From NCBI GenBank assembly GCA_933228895.1, contig OW121848.1:90663470-90727469 (forward strand): a DNA stretch of 64,000 nucleotides. Direction: 5' to 3'. The notes below the pieces were generated by a model. That model ran no database searches and was not told the origin of the DNA. It saw only the letters and a program-made list of their open reading frames with translations. The stretch is from Platycnemis pennipes. Lineage: Eukaryota; Arthropoda; Insecta; Odonata; Platycnemididae. This document shows, one piece after another, positions 49,321 through 61,349 of the stretch. Every line of letters starts with the position of its first letter. The stretch's first letter is position 1. The position numbers and the translations under genes are program-made.

Positions 49321-49790
49321 GCACCTTTAAGCGAGGAGTAAGCAAGATCAGTAGGGAGCGATGCTTGGGGTGGGGGGAATCTCCGTGAAAGTGAAGCGTG
49401 GAAGGATCGAGGCAAGAAATAAAGGGTCAGAGCATCAGGAGAGGATCAATGGCAAAGGAAGGATTTCGGCGACGGCGGAGCAGACATAGTGAGAAACCCA
49501 AGAACACTGGCATAATGAATAGCCCTGTGTCCTGCGCGAAGCCCTTCTCGGGGTGACTTACGGCCAGAGTCTCCCAAATCCTTTCCCCACTCCAGCGGAG
49601 CAACCGGCAGGATAGGGTGCGTAGGGAGGGGAAGGGATTGAGCAGGAGGAGATGGTACCCTCTTAGGCTTCCTGTGGGATCCTGCGGAGAGAGCGAACTA
49701 AGGGTTCCCGCTTCCTTTTCATTTCCGATGGGGGCGGGACATGTGGAGGGGTACGATGTGGGGGGTTAGAGTGGGGGGGGGTCCTTGCGT
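49321..49790. other. Purine-rich (G/A) island
   Basis: G/A-biased on the + strand (for example GGGGTGGGGGGAATC near 49369 and GTAGGGAGGGGAAGGG near 49621), with a central GC-rich part. One of the few islands where purines lead on the + strand without an obvious C/T partner. No gene. Confidence 0.55.
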
Positions 49791-51160
49791 GTGCTACTAC
49801 GAAATTGGTCCACAAAAAGAGACGCACGTCAAGCAGGTATAAATTGGCAGGCGTCTTTACGTAACCACAAATATAGGGAATGAAAATGTGGACGTAGAAA
49901 AAAACTTTTTCTGGCCAAGTATATCCTCTATGTAATTCACTTCGAAATAAATGAATTTTTCACGTTTCAGTTTTCCCAACAAAAGAAATGTTAATTTTTC
50001 GATAGCTAGTTAGCCAGAAGTCATATTTTTGTTTTAATGGTTTATTGATCCAAGAAAACCGAGTTTATGATAGGGTTGGCCGCTAAAATGGAATGTATTT
50101 AAAAACATAAAAGGAGATGTTTTCCTAAATGCCTAACTTATATAGATAGATCACTCATCCGTAAATTTGCTTAGAATTTCATGAGCTGGTCTACTTTATG
50201 GTAATTTAATAAAGTGACAGCATTATGTAATTTCGACTCCCAGCATACATCCTCGCTGTGGCTCGCAGGACATTACGTGCCTACATGTATATGTATGTAC
50301 AAGAATTCAAGCAATATTTGGAATTATATTCACCCTGAGGCATAACGGCATTAATAGAATTCAAGCATAGATTACTGCAATATCAACACAGCGGAAAGAA
50401 AATGAACCACATTTAATCAACCAGTTCGTCAGCGATATACTGATTCAATACAAATTCGTCCATATGAAAAAACCTTTAAAACCATATTTTCTATTAACAA
50501 TTCTAACCCTGCAGTATATTTAGGCTATATATGGAAATTGACATTCTTGATTTGTTATAGGTGGACTAGACAAAGAATGGATTAGATTAAGTTGATAAAT
50601 GAAGCATTGAAATTTTAAAATCTCACCAAAAAATTACCTGATAGCAAAATATAATCTGCAGGGGATGACTCTACGCCAGCTGTCTGTTATTGGTGAGTAA
50701 GAAATTTTATTTTTAGAAGTTGCACTACCGATATCAATGTTGATTTAATTGAATTCATTAGGAGCTCGTTGGTTTCAAATTAAACAGCCTCAAACTGACA
50801 TCGTACGGGAGATAGTGGGAGATCTCATAACCCATACACAAATGTGCAGATTGAATTCAGGCTTTCATTGGTCCATAGTCAGCGCCTCTGCAATGTTCAT
50901 TTGCTGTATGAGTAAGGCAAGAGAGAGAAAACATATGACCCTGAATCGTATGAACAATAGCAGAATAGAGACACGAAAACTCGCCAACTATTTCTTTTAA
51001 TAGAGACACGAGCCTAGTAAGATTCCTTCTATGATTGATAGCAGTCGACCACGTCACTTTCTTTAGTTCTAAAGGCGGTAGTGGTTTGGGACGAAGGAAC
51101 GAAATTGACGGAACGCAAAGGGGTGCACCGCAATTATAAAAAAAATCGAGGGAGGAATTA
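49791..51160. other. AT-rich non-coding DNA
   Basis: No feature recognised; an 83-codon + frame (50749-51000) and its - strand partner have no motif. Confidence 0.5.
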
Positions 51161-52390
51161 GTATGGGGGCGGTTTAGCTTGACGCGGGGAATGTCGTAGT
51201 TTCCCTCTCCGCCCACAGCTAGCGCCACCGACCATCACCCGTCCACTTCCTCCTCCCCCACCAACACAACTCACCCCCTCCCGCCCTCGCTCGCACTTGG
51301 CCTTTTTAAATGGGGTTTTCTTCATATCGTTAAAACGGATTTGGGTTCCCGGCGAGTGGATATGTGAGCAACGTCTGTTGGGGATCCCGTGCCTTCTCTT
51401 ATCCACTCAAACACACACGCTCACGGTAACTCCCGCCCACTTCCAGTTGCCACCCTCCCGAACCCCTCCCACGATCTCGCTTCCAGCCGCATAACACGAA
51501 TCCGTAGGGTGTGAGAGGTGGGCTGAGAGGGGTAGGCGGCAGGGGAAGGGACGGCGTAGGTAGAGGAGCAGACCCAGAAGGGAGAAGAGGATCGGGGTGG
51601 AGTGGGAGGAGCAGGAGAAAGTGATGGAAAGGAGAAAAGGGTGAGGGAGAGGGGGTATATATTTTAGGCAAGGACTTTTAAGGGCGGGAAGGTTCGTGGG
51701 AGGGCGAGGGTTCGGAAGGAAATGGGGCGAATCCTGGCTCGGAGAATCCTTCCTTTATCCCTCCAGCATTCGTCTCACTCCCTCCACCCTACTCCCAGAT
51801 CGGCACCACCCTCCCTTGCCTATCCTATCCCACGCAGCTTGATTCCACTCCCTTTACCCCCTTTCCCCACACCCCTCTCGCTGCCAGACACTCTTTCTCT
51901 CTCCCTCCCTCCCCAACTACCCCCTCTCCTCTGGAAAGCCTTCTATCCCCAACGCGCGACCCCTACACCTCCCTTCCTCCTCCTCCCCATCTTGTTTCCC
52001 ACCCTCGTAGGCTCTTCCCCCGTCCCCCTCGAATTCACCCTCCTCCACGCCCCCTCCCTCTCTCCGCCCCACCCTCATCCCCCTCCCCCCGATCACTCTC
52101 CCCCAGAAGCACTGGGAGCTTAGCAGAATTGGTTTTCGACATTTTGGACCTGACATTCCAGATCTCCTGACAGAGCCGATTATTCGCGTCAACGGATGCG
52201 AATGAACGATTCGTAGACGGTCGACGTCTGCGGAGTTGGCTTTTTTTTCGGTCTGCCCGGCTAAATAACACTCTCACGGCGGAAACGTGCAGTTGGGAGA
52301 GGGGGATAAGGGGGTGAGTGCGGATGAGGGGGTATGTGGAAGGAGGTAGGGAAAGAGAGGTAGGTAGCGGGGGGGTATTTTCTTCCATTC
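51161..52390. other. Alternating C/T and G/A island cluster
   Basis: C/T-rich at 51200-51290 and 51400-51490. G/A-rich at 51505-51720. Strongly C/T-rich at 51740-52110. G/A-rich again at about 52290-52375. This is the clearest alternation of polypyrimidine and polypurine blocks in the window. Frames up to 133 codons on both strands are composition-driven. Confidence 0.7.
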
Positions 52391-53540
52391 ATCCCCTTCT
52401 TCCAACTCTCTTAGTTTTTCCTCGCGCATTGCTTTCTGCTAATGTTTCCCAGCAGTTCCTTTTTCATGCAATGTGTGTATATTTGTCCTCTAATATTTCT
52501 TGGCGGTGTTCTTAATTTTTTTACTCATCCTTTTTTTTCTCAAATTATACCTATCGTGTCCTGAAACTAAATTCAAATGATGATATTGGAAATACTACAA
52601 ATTTTTACTGATCACATCACCAAAATTCTGTATATATTATTCCTACGCTGCTTCGGTTGGAAGCTAATAGAATTCCAATAAATTCTGTGCAGTAACAGAA
52701 AAGGATAAAAAAGATTTGTACTAACGCTTGCTAAGAATATTTTAAACTTAGCATTTACTTTTTAGTTTCTGCTTACTTAGTACCAAAGTACATACCAAAG
52801 TCAATCTATGAGTTTTTTCCATCGTGTGTAATTTTCATTCCGTGTATCATTATCCCTATTGATCTTGGTAATATGACGTTTTTCAAATTTCCATGTGCTT
52901 CTTCGCATTTTAATTTGACTTATATGTAAAGTTTTTGGAAAAGGTATGATTGATGAGGTAACTGGAAGGAAAGCTTGCCAACCAGAGGACTCAGGATCCA
53001 AACTCAGTAGTGGAATCTATATTTAAGCAGGAACTGTAATCTTAGTGTGCGTAGGGAGAGATTCAAATGTAGCGCGCCTTCCGTCTGATGACACATACTC
53101 TGACATTGACATCAGGTGCAGCTTTCTTAGATAGACTGATGCTGACTCCGGTTTCTCCCTACCAGTGCTTCCTTAATTCCTTGAAAAATCCAAACCAATA
53201 TGTCAATTACTATCCAAAATGGTGCAGATGACCTTTAATTTTGGTCATCTCTCCTCAATCACTACTTATAAACATTCCGGGGAAAAACATTGAGCCACTG
53301 CCTCCATTATGTGATATTTCATAGCTTATACTGACATGCAATTTATGAACCCTGTGAGGCGATGAAATTTACCTTATTCTTAAATACAGGGGAAAGTGAT
53401 CTTTCGATTCGATAGGAGCGAACAGCAATCTACTAGACTTGAGATAAACATAGGCAAGGCCACGTCTCTTTGCCTGATTGATTGAGTGAGGGAATCGACT
53501 TTCAAAATGGCGAAAAACTAGCGATGAGAGGAGACTACTT
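52391..53540. other. AT-rich non-coding DNA
   Basis: No gene recognised. A weak tRNA-like string lies near 52970-53010 but is not good enough to call. Confidence 0.45.
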
Positions 53541-54560
53541 CGAACGGAAAAGGCTTTGAATCGAACGCTCTTCCCTTCTCACTTACTCCTAGCGCAATCC
53601 TCTTTTTTCCCATCCCCACGATCGCATCTATAATCCCTCCGCCGTACGCAACGTTTCCATCACGTCGCTTCTCTCCCTCCCTCCCTCTTTCCCTCTCCCC
53701 CCACCCGTTTCTCACTTACCTCCTCCGCCTCCTTTTACGCCGCGATTTTCGTTCCGGATATTTGGCTCCCCTGTCGATGCCAACTGAGTGATGGATAGTG
53801 TCGCGGCATTTTGAGCTGGAGATCGCTCTAGTTCGTTTCGAAAATAAAGGAGAAAAAAGAAAAAGAAACAAACAACGAGTGGAGGAATAGAGGGATAGAG
53901 AGAGATTGAGAAAAAAGGAGAGGAAGAAGGAAGGACGAAGTATTTCCCTCCCTCGCTCGATGTGACTGTGTGTACGGGAAGGAGTGGAGGGGAGGCAGAG
54001 GAAGGGGGTGAGAGTGGGGGAAACGTATCTGAAGACTCAATTCTCACCATTCTGCCGGGAGATTGAGGAGGAGGTCGGTTGTGAGATGGGAGAAGGATGG
54101 GAGGTGGGTGTAGGGAGAGAGTGGGGAATTGTGGGGTGTCGTGCGTGGAGGAGGAGGGAAGCGAAAGTCTTGAGAAGTGGGAGTCGGCGATGGAAGGAAG
54201 ACGGTGGAGTGAGAAGTCGGGGGAGGGACTGTTTTTGGGGGGAGGGGACTCTTCTGCAGCTGGAGGGGCGGAGGGGGTGGCAGGAGACGAGGGTTGGTCC
54301 TTGCTCCCCCGAACACTTCCTACTAGGAGAGGACGTCAGGGAGTGAAATGATGCATCGTGGATGTGCGTGATTTATGGCAAATGCTTTTTTGAAGAGTCG
54401 GGAGGAGGAAAAAAAATTATTCCCACCCGTGGGTAGAGTGGGGAAAGGGGGAGAGGGGTTGGAACTACGGGATATTTGGGAGGGGGGCGGGAATTGACGT
54501 CACTTTTTATTTTCACCATATTTTTTCCCCTCCCTCTCTTTCTCTCAAGTTTTCGTCAAA
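53541..54560. other. C/T block followed by long G/A block
   Basis: C/T-rich at 53560-53740, then G/A-rich from 53830 to about 54500, the longest purine run of the window, closing with a short C/T patch at 54520-54545. Frames of 84-120 codons are rich in Gly, Glu and Arg on the + strand, as G/A codons dictate. Confidence 0.7.
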
Positions 54561-56150
54561 ATTGGGATAGAAAATTGGCTGACTGACTGGCTTCCGGAGA
54601 AATGGAGCTAATTTCCACAGAGACGTTTCACGCCTCTCGATTTTTAATTTTGAAAACTTTTTTTTAATTTTCCTCAAACTTTATATTTCGGGCTTGATGA
54701 ATGATTGCTTCTCCGGCAGGACGTCATTCTCGCCAGGTGTGAAACGTCTACATCACCCGACACTTTTTTTTCCTCTAGCGTATCCCTCTCTCCTCCACAC
54801 CAAGTTATTTGTGCGATTGTTGCTCGTTTGCCAGATGAAAAACTTGACATCATGTTCTTCTGGATGAGATTTTGATTCTGAAATATTTGTCTCACATCCC
54901 TGCGTTGCTAACTGTCAGGCATTAACCAGCCGTGACAATCGCACAGAAAGAATTTTCTGAGCACGTATACTTGACGTATTATCCGTCATTCATATGCAAA
55001 AGTCAGCCATAGGGTTTCTGATATTTCATGTGAAAGTGATGAGACTGAGACAAGCATGTTGACTACCCACTTTCAATCCAGTTCCTCTTCATTAAAAATG
55101 ATTCGGTGAGAACATAATAGTTAATCGACTATATTGAGTGCAAATATTCCTCTTGAAAGTCATTTTAACTCTGCTTCGAGTGAATAAGTTTTATTCTTTT
55201 TTTGTTAATTCTTGTGCCTCACTCCTAATAAAACAAATACCTGTCTGTTGATAACCAATGTTATATACTCGTAAAGAAAGTGATTTGAAGTGACAGACAA
55301 TACTTTGATCTTAGGTTTAAAACCCCAAGGAATCTCTCCGATGCTATTAAAATAAATACCTTGATTGAAAGCCAAAAACGATCAAGTACCTTTGCTTTGA
55401 CTCAATATTTAATTTTATATTCATTTCCAAGTTCATTTCCAAAATATAAACAGGTTTTCCGGCGTCTAGTGTTACTCAACAGTTGAATATTTAGATCCAA
55501 AATCTTTTAAATGCATAAACAATGGATTTTCATATCACTGAAATTAATGGTTAATTTCCAATGAAGTTTTTTTCCTTGGATATCAGCGTTGGGGGACATT
55601 ATTTTTACATTTATTCCTTCATTATCTTTCTTAGGTTTGCACATGAAAGTGCGCTAATGTTTTGTAATGGTGTCTATTAAAAAGTTTCTAAGATCGTTGC
55701 CCTGAATTACTACAAACAATCATACTGGCATAAAAGTATTACCTAATGTACACTTCTATAACTTAAAATAAATTCCTTTTCACAGCATTACTTAAGTTCT
55801 AGGCCTACTTCTTAACAGTCGTTTTAGTTGACACTGAAATAAGACGTAAAGAAAGGAGGTAAAAATAGTAAATTTCACAACTGTACTCTTGAATTGTAAT
55901 CGATGTCATGATGAAAAAAGAAGCAATAGAGACATAACGTTTACCCACTTCCAAGGTAATCGCATTTCTTTGGTACAGGGTGCATAAGAAGAAAGAAGAG
56001 AGGATATCGTATTTATCCGCCCAGCAGCTGTCGAACGTCGCTATCAAACTCTGCGCGTATAAATTGATTTTTGAGTAGGGTGAACTCATTAGTAGATATC
56101 CTGAGTGATTAAAAAAGTAAATCCTCACTTCTGTTTACACTTCCCTCGAT
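54561..56150. other. AT-rich non-coding DNA
   Basis: No gene recognised. A small tandem duplication (TTCATTTCCAAG) lies at 55420-55443. A 107-codon - strand frame (55805-56128) has no motif. Confidence 0.5.
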
Positions 56151-57740
56151 GACGTTTCGTCTTTTCACTGCCTTGAAATATTTTATTCGCTCAGAAACAC
56201 ATCGGGCGCTGGAGTGTTCGCTTCGACCGGCTGCTTAATGCTCGCATGGTTACCCCCCGGAATCGCTCAACATTGTCGGCGCTGCAGGGAAGAGAAAAAT
56301 AAAAAGAGCCCTTGTTGGCTTTCCCACCTATCCCCTTCGATTCCGAAGCCGAGAACGCGGCGGTGGAACTCAAGGACAGAGACTCGATTCCAGTGCACCG
56401 CTTTGTGCCGCTAAAATATCTTGCGCGAGCGTCTAAGGGCCGGAAAGTACTCGACGTGTGTGCCGAGAAGAGTTTACACAAGGGGAGAAAAGGGCCGCGG
56501 GACTTCGCCTTAACAGCTTTCCCCGCCGACCTCTCTCACTTCTCTCCTCCATCTCCTTCCCCTCCTCCCGCGTGATTTCCCACTCTGGTCGTGTAAGACC
56601 CATCGGAATCACTCGTTCGGAGATCTCGGCGGATTTCATCTCCGGCGCTTAGGGTGGAAGGAGTTGGCCACGAGACTAGTGCCAAGCGTAGCGACCGAGC
56701 GCTCTAAGGATTTGGTACGCGAGAAAAAGAGAAGGCCAGGAACGACTATAAAATGAGGCGCGAATATCCTTAGCTACAGCGATCCAGGAGTAAGACGCGA
56801 ATCTTCCGCGAGAAGAACCCCGCAAGGGTTATCCCACGGTACCCTCGGGTCCTCCCTCCTTTCCCGAATCCTCAAAAACTTTCAACGCAGCTCTCTCTCT
56901 CTCTCTCCAGAAAGATTCCCCATGAACCACCCCACCCACCCCATCCAACCCTCCCGGTTGCGCGAAGAGCAAGAAACACTTTTTCGATCGATCGATAAAC
57001 TCGCAACACGATATGGAAACTTGATGAGTGGGGTAGGGGGAGAAAAAGAGTTGTTGGTTAGCAGTCGAGGGAGAGAGCGACGAAATGGGAGGGGGGGAGG
57101 GATGTTGGCGAGAATGGGGATTGGTGAGAGGGTAGCGGGGGAGGGGGGGGAGAGGGAAAGGACCCCTGGAACCTCCTCTCTTTCTCCCTCTCTCTCTCTC
57201 TCGTCGTACTCTGCACGCCGGAAAAAAGCGATTCCCATGAAAAAAACAGCAGTTCGGTAAAAGCTTCTGTTCGAGTGCGTACGGACGGAGTGGTGGGTGG
57301 ATGAGGGAGGGAGTGAAATCTCTTTTTTTCCGGGAGGGAGAGGACGGGAGGGAGAGAGGAGACGGTCTGGAATGAGGAGGAGGAGTAGGATTTCGCGAGA
57401 GATCCCCCGATGACGCGGGGGTCGAGGTGGGGGAGAGGGGGAGATAAAGGGTTCGGAGGGGCAAGCATGTTTTTCGAGAGAGGGAGACTGCGGACGAGTT
57501 TTTCAGTTTTTCCCTGATAGGAGAGCGGTGGGGGTGGTGACGGGGGTTTTGATGCACGGGGTGGGAAAGCGGTGAATGGAGGGAAGTACTGAGCCGAAGA
57601 GAAACGGCTTAAGCGATATTGCGCCGATGCCATCGACTCATCGCCTCCGGGTTTCCATCGACGGCGTGCGTGCGTGCGTGTGCGTGAACGGGAGCGTGGG
57701 CTTGCACCACTGTGCGTGCGATCGCGGCGAAGAAAAGCCA
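56151..57740. promoter_or_regulatory. GC- and CpG-rich region, possible promoter
   Basis: The first half (56200-56830) is GC-rich, balanced and dense in CpG, and contains a TATA-like box at 56747. The second half alternates C/T (56880-56960) with G/A (57010-57160 and 57290-57460), including CTCTCTCTCTCTCTCTC near 56891 and 57189, and ends in a GTGCGTGCGTGCG run near 57668. The pattern would suit the upstream end of a + strand gene, but no coding exon was recognised. Frames of 242 and 252 codons on the - strand overlap each other in different registers. Confidence 0.35.
56747..56754 (+). promoter_or_regulatory. TATA-box-like sequence
   Basis: TATAAAAT lies in otherwise GC-rich DNA. About 30 bases downstream GCTACAGC (56773-56780) is a poor match to an insect initiator. 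A lone TATA string is weak evidence; its main support is the CpG-rich setting. Confidence 0.25.
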
Positions 57741-59317
57741 GCGGAGCGAACCGTCGATCTTCTAACAGCTGCATATACTTGCCCGGAAGTGAGGAAGCAC
57801 ACATTATGGCCTGCAACTGGGCAATGCTCCCTTATGGCAGTGATGCAACGACATGCGCAGCAGAATTACAGACAAGGCTGATAGCATCTGATTTGTGGAT
57901 TTACTGAAGAATAATTAGGAATATGTATAAACTGAGGAAGGATGTGAATAGGCTTATATTATAGATATACTGAGTATATGATAATATAGTTCCTCAGGAG
58001 ATATTTTCCTTGACGAAGGAGACCGACAAAAATATTCCAGGAAGCACCAAGGGTAATTTGGTAGCTGGGTAGGATATTTGTTAGTAGGTGGAAAAGACAG
58101 GGAAACTGGGTGCCATTATTAGCCTGTTCACAACGAAAGTCGTCAAGTGATCTACCAAATGTAATTCATTTTCATTCGTCGTTTAATTTAATCCCAAGGA
58201 GTAATGAACTTCAAATGTCCTTCAATAAAGAAAACGGTCAAAGAGTGCCAGGATTCCAGGGATAAATTCTCCGACACGGTTAGTATATGATTGGTCTTAG
58301 AAATTCAAAGCCAGTATCCTACCGCGCCAATGCAATATTCATCTAAAAATTGCAAAATAAAAATAAATTTTATTGAATTTCTGGACGAACGCAGAGACTC
58401 AATGCCGTTTTTTGTAGAATATTCTAGTGAAGAATTATATTTGTGGTCAAGAATATATAAGTACGTAGAACAAAAAGACGGAAAAATAAGAAATTGTTTA
58501 ATCTGAAAAAGGAGAAATGGACATTTCTGGGGGATATAAGTAAGGGGAAGAATGGGTTGATGACAATCGTTCTTATAGGGGATGGAAAATCATTTTAGGG
58601 CGTATTGTGTTAGGTAGGGGTGAAGTAGAATAATAAATAATGTAGAATAGTAGAAGTAGAATGAAGAATAATTTTTTGTTGTAATAAGAGAGGTATTAGA
58701 CTTTATAATGCTATTTATCTTATATTTACTATATTTACATTTACCACTTATCCCTTGGCAATTTTTGGCCGGAGGCGCACGAAAGTGCAAAATCTCCTGA
58801 CTACAAGGAGGTGACCGGCCAGAGTTTCCTCAATGGAATGAGGATTGACTTGAGAAAAATTCTTTTAGATTTTACTGCATAAGTCAACTACAGTTTTTCA
58901 TTAAATGTAGTGGCTACTCTCCTCAGAACCGCTATTCATATCTTGCTGTAAACATTTACGAAGAAAATGATTTACTGAAGGTTACTTTGCGAAATGTCTC
59001 AGATTCTGAGCATATCAGTAAGAGTAACAGTAAAGAGGGCTGCCAAAAAGTATTTTTTAATGTTCATTTACCCTCAACGTATTCGTCTCTTTATGAGGAA
59101 ATGGTCCAAAGGCACATACCCTTTATATTTAATCTTCTACTTTCAAATTCTTTCCATGCTTAAATACTCAGTCTTTACTTCCTTATCTTTACTTTCATAT
59201 GTATTTATAAATCATGCATGCAGTTTCTTCTTAATTTTCAATAGCAAATTTAAGAATATTTTAATGGAGGTGTTTACAGATATATTCGTCTGTTTAGGAA
59301 ATAAAAAATGTATTTCC
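57741..59317. other. AT-rich non-coding DNA
   Basis: No gene recognised. Frames at 58291-58506 (71 codons) and 58994-59347 (117 codons, Phe/Ser/Leu-rich) have no known motif. Confidence 0.45.
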
Positions 59318-59710
59318 CATATCATCATCATGGGTCAACAATCCTAGGATTGGTTTTACGCAGCCCTCCACTCGATTCTTCTATCGGCTAATCTCTTCCC
59401 ATCAACGCAACTCCTCTCTTTTCCATTCTTCACAACCTGTTCTATATATCTCATACGAGACCTGCCTTTTCCAACCTTTCCGTTCACTTTTCCCTCGACG
59501 ATTGTCTTCATCAGGCCATCGTGTCTTAAGATGTGGCCGTTCAAATTATCCCGTCTTCTTTTTAGGTTTTTCAGTAGGCATCCCTTTTCGTCCACTCTTC
59601 ATGAGACTTCTTCGGTTTTAAAACGGTTGATCCATTTTATCTTCATCATTCTTCGGTAGCACCACATTTCAAACTCTTCCAGCCTTGACTTCTATTCCCC
59701 ATATACAAGC
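59318..59710 (-). mobile_element. RTE-like C-terminal fragment
   Basis: On the - strand: EEFEMWCYRRMMKIKWI, a stop, then a 79-codon frame (59595-59356) with HILRHDGLMKTIVEGKVNGK and ADRRIEWRAA. The 3' end carries CCCATGATGATGATATGGG. It matches the C-terminal domain of the 4.7-6.2 kb copy closely. It may be the other half of the endonuclease-bearing piece at 61.35-62.56 kb, which has the same orientation. Confidence 0.85.
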
Positions 59711-60786
59711 ATGTTAATATTAGTGAACGAATTAGTCCACGTGGGCAATAGAGCGTAAGTTTCACTATGGCATACTTAGTAAAATCGTCCTTAGCATACT
59801 AGATGCTGTTCAGTGGCTTAACCTGTTAGATTTTGCAGACCTATGTCTTTGCAGAAATGAATTCATAATGCCTTAAAAGTCTTAATGAAGAGGGTAAAAT
59901 CTATCTCACTATGATGGAGTAGCAAACGATGTAATGAACGCGATCATATATTTCCCTCGCCTAGTATCTCACACACATAAAATTATTACTCTCCAAAATG
60001 AGCGTACGTTAATTAGCTGTTCAGCGTTCTGATTCGCCCTTTAGCCTTCCGGTTCCATACACTGTTTCATCTTGATTCCTTGAGATCATTACCATGTTAT
60101 TTTGGCTGTCATAATTGCCTCCTTCAGTAACAAGAGCTCGTTTGAACCTAATTATTTCCGCTTCGTAATTGATGAGATGCCTTGTGAGCCAACTCGCTCC
60201 TCTCTATGCCAATTATGTTCGGTTTTATGGGGTGTAGCTGCGATCATGGCACGCAACACCTGAGTGAGTCTACTTTGCTGATTTTTTCCGGAAGAATAGA
60301 TCACCCCTTCGTTCTGTGGAAGACCCGACAGCCAACCGGAAACAACGAAGTAATAGCTCTTTGACAATGGAGATGGCGTCCTCTCTCAATTGCAACCAAA
60401 TGATTTCCCATAAAGAGCGTGAATCATAAAATGTGCCAATTTTTCATGTGAGTATTCATGTGACATCCTCGTTTATCTAGAAACACAGAGATCGTCAGCG
60501 TGGAAAATTCCCACATCAGGGTATGTGGGCCGGTTTCCTTTCCTATGCTCCCTGTGGTTTGTTAGAAAGGTAGCTTTGGTTAAGCAGTAGATATATATAT
60601 GCTGATGGACATTCTTTCTGGTTCAAACCCGGGTCCTACGTTGACCCAGGTGTTCATCATGCCGTTTTGACTGTAAACACCTCGTCAAAATTTGTAACAT
60701 ATGTGCAGGTAACATAATTTCACGTAGTCATTTTTTCAGTGAGCGCCTGTGAGAGCAATCCCTTCTTTGCAAGTAACAGCATACAT
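59711..60786. other. Non-coding DNA
   Basis: No gene recognised; no reverse-transcriptase motif was found here, although this is where the middle of an RTE-like copy would lie if the flanking pieces were one element. Confidence 0.45.
60569..60636 (+). repeat. Possible tRNA-like SINE head
   Basis: GGTAGCTTTGGTTAAGCAG resembles an A box and CTGGTTCAAACCCGGG a B box, about 40 bases apart, as in a tRNA. No SINE body shared with other copies was seen. It is the best of the isolated heads. Confidence 0.4.
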
Positions 60787-60943
60787 CAGGGGGGGAGAAC
60801 CTTTTGGCGATTGAGTGACAAGTTTATGAAATAAGAGTATACTCGCTCGCGTGCCAACCCATCGAGTCAGATAGAGGTATCGATCGAGCGCCCTCAGCTC
60901 CGCGTGCCACCTTGGGCACGCGTGGCATAGGTTCGCCACCACC
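60787..60943 (-). mobile_element. hAT-type miniature inverted-repeat element
   Basis: The left end CAGGGGGGGAGAACCTTTTG and the reverse complement of the right end (CGGTGGTGGCGAACCTATGC) are imperfect inverted repeats of the CAGGGG...GAACCT type typical of hAT transposons. An inner palindrome CGCGTGCC-ACCTTG-GGCACGCG (60901-60922) fits hAT subterminal sequence. At about 157 bases it cannot code for transposase. Flanking octamers GCATACAT and ATATACAG match at only 5 of 8 positions, so the target duplication is doubtful. The strand is arbitrary. Confidence 0.6.
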
Positions 60944-61349
60944 GATATACAGTAATTATTCTCAGTCCTTTTGATTATGCCGCTGGTGGAATTCCATCCT
61001 CCTTGCCTCACAAGGCGAGTAACTACGGTGACAATATTTTTGCGGGCATAGTAACCGTTCCTCTCCTTTCTGTGAAAGAATGAAAAATATATAGAATACC
61101 AAATAAATATTGAAAATCCCAGATAAGTAGTGCTGTGGTGGAATGTTTTAAAAAAATGAACACATATACATACTGCTATGGCCAAAATTGCGTCTCTTAT
61201 ACCCTCGCTTTTCCTGGAGTCAAATTGATGTCCGTTCAGGAATTTCTCCGCTTATCGTCCATTATTTGATTCTTTCAATGTATCCGGAGCATCTGTCATT
61301 CGGTTAATGGTCCTAAAATTTTCACATAAACTAAAGATGGTTTTATGAT
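60944..61349. other. Non-coding DNA
   Basis: No feature recognised. The - strand frame 60736-61185 runs across the miniature element and is not a gene. Confidence 0.45.

Noticed and set aside
56829..57816. Two - strand frames of 242 and 252 codons
   Set aside because: They overlap in different registers in purine/pyrimidine-biased DNA and carry Arg-Glu and Ser-Pro runs dictated by GA and CT repeats. Not genes.
60736..61185. 149-codon - strand frame as a gene
   Set aside because: It runs through the hAT-type miniature element and its palindrome; the frame is accidental.
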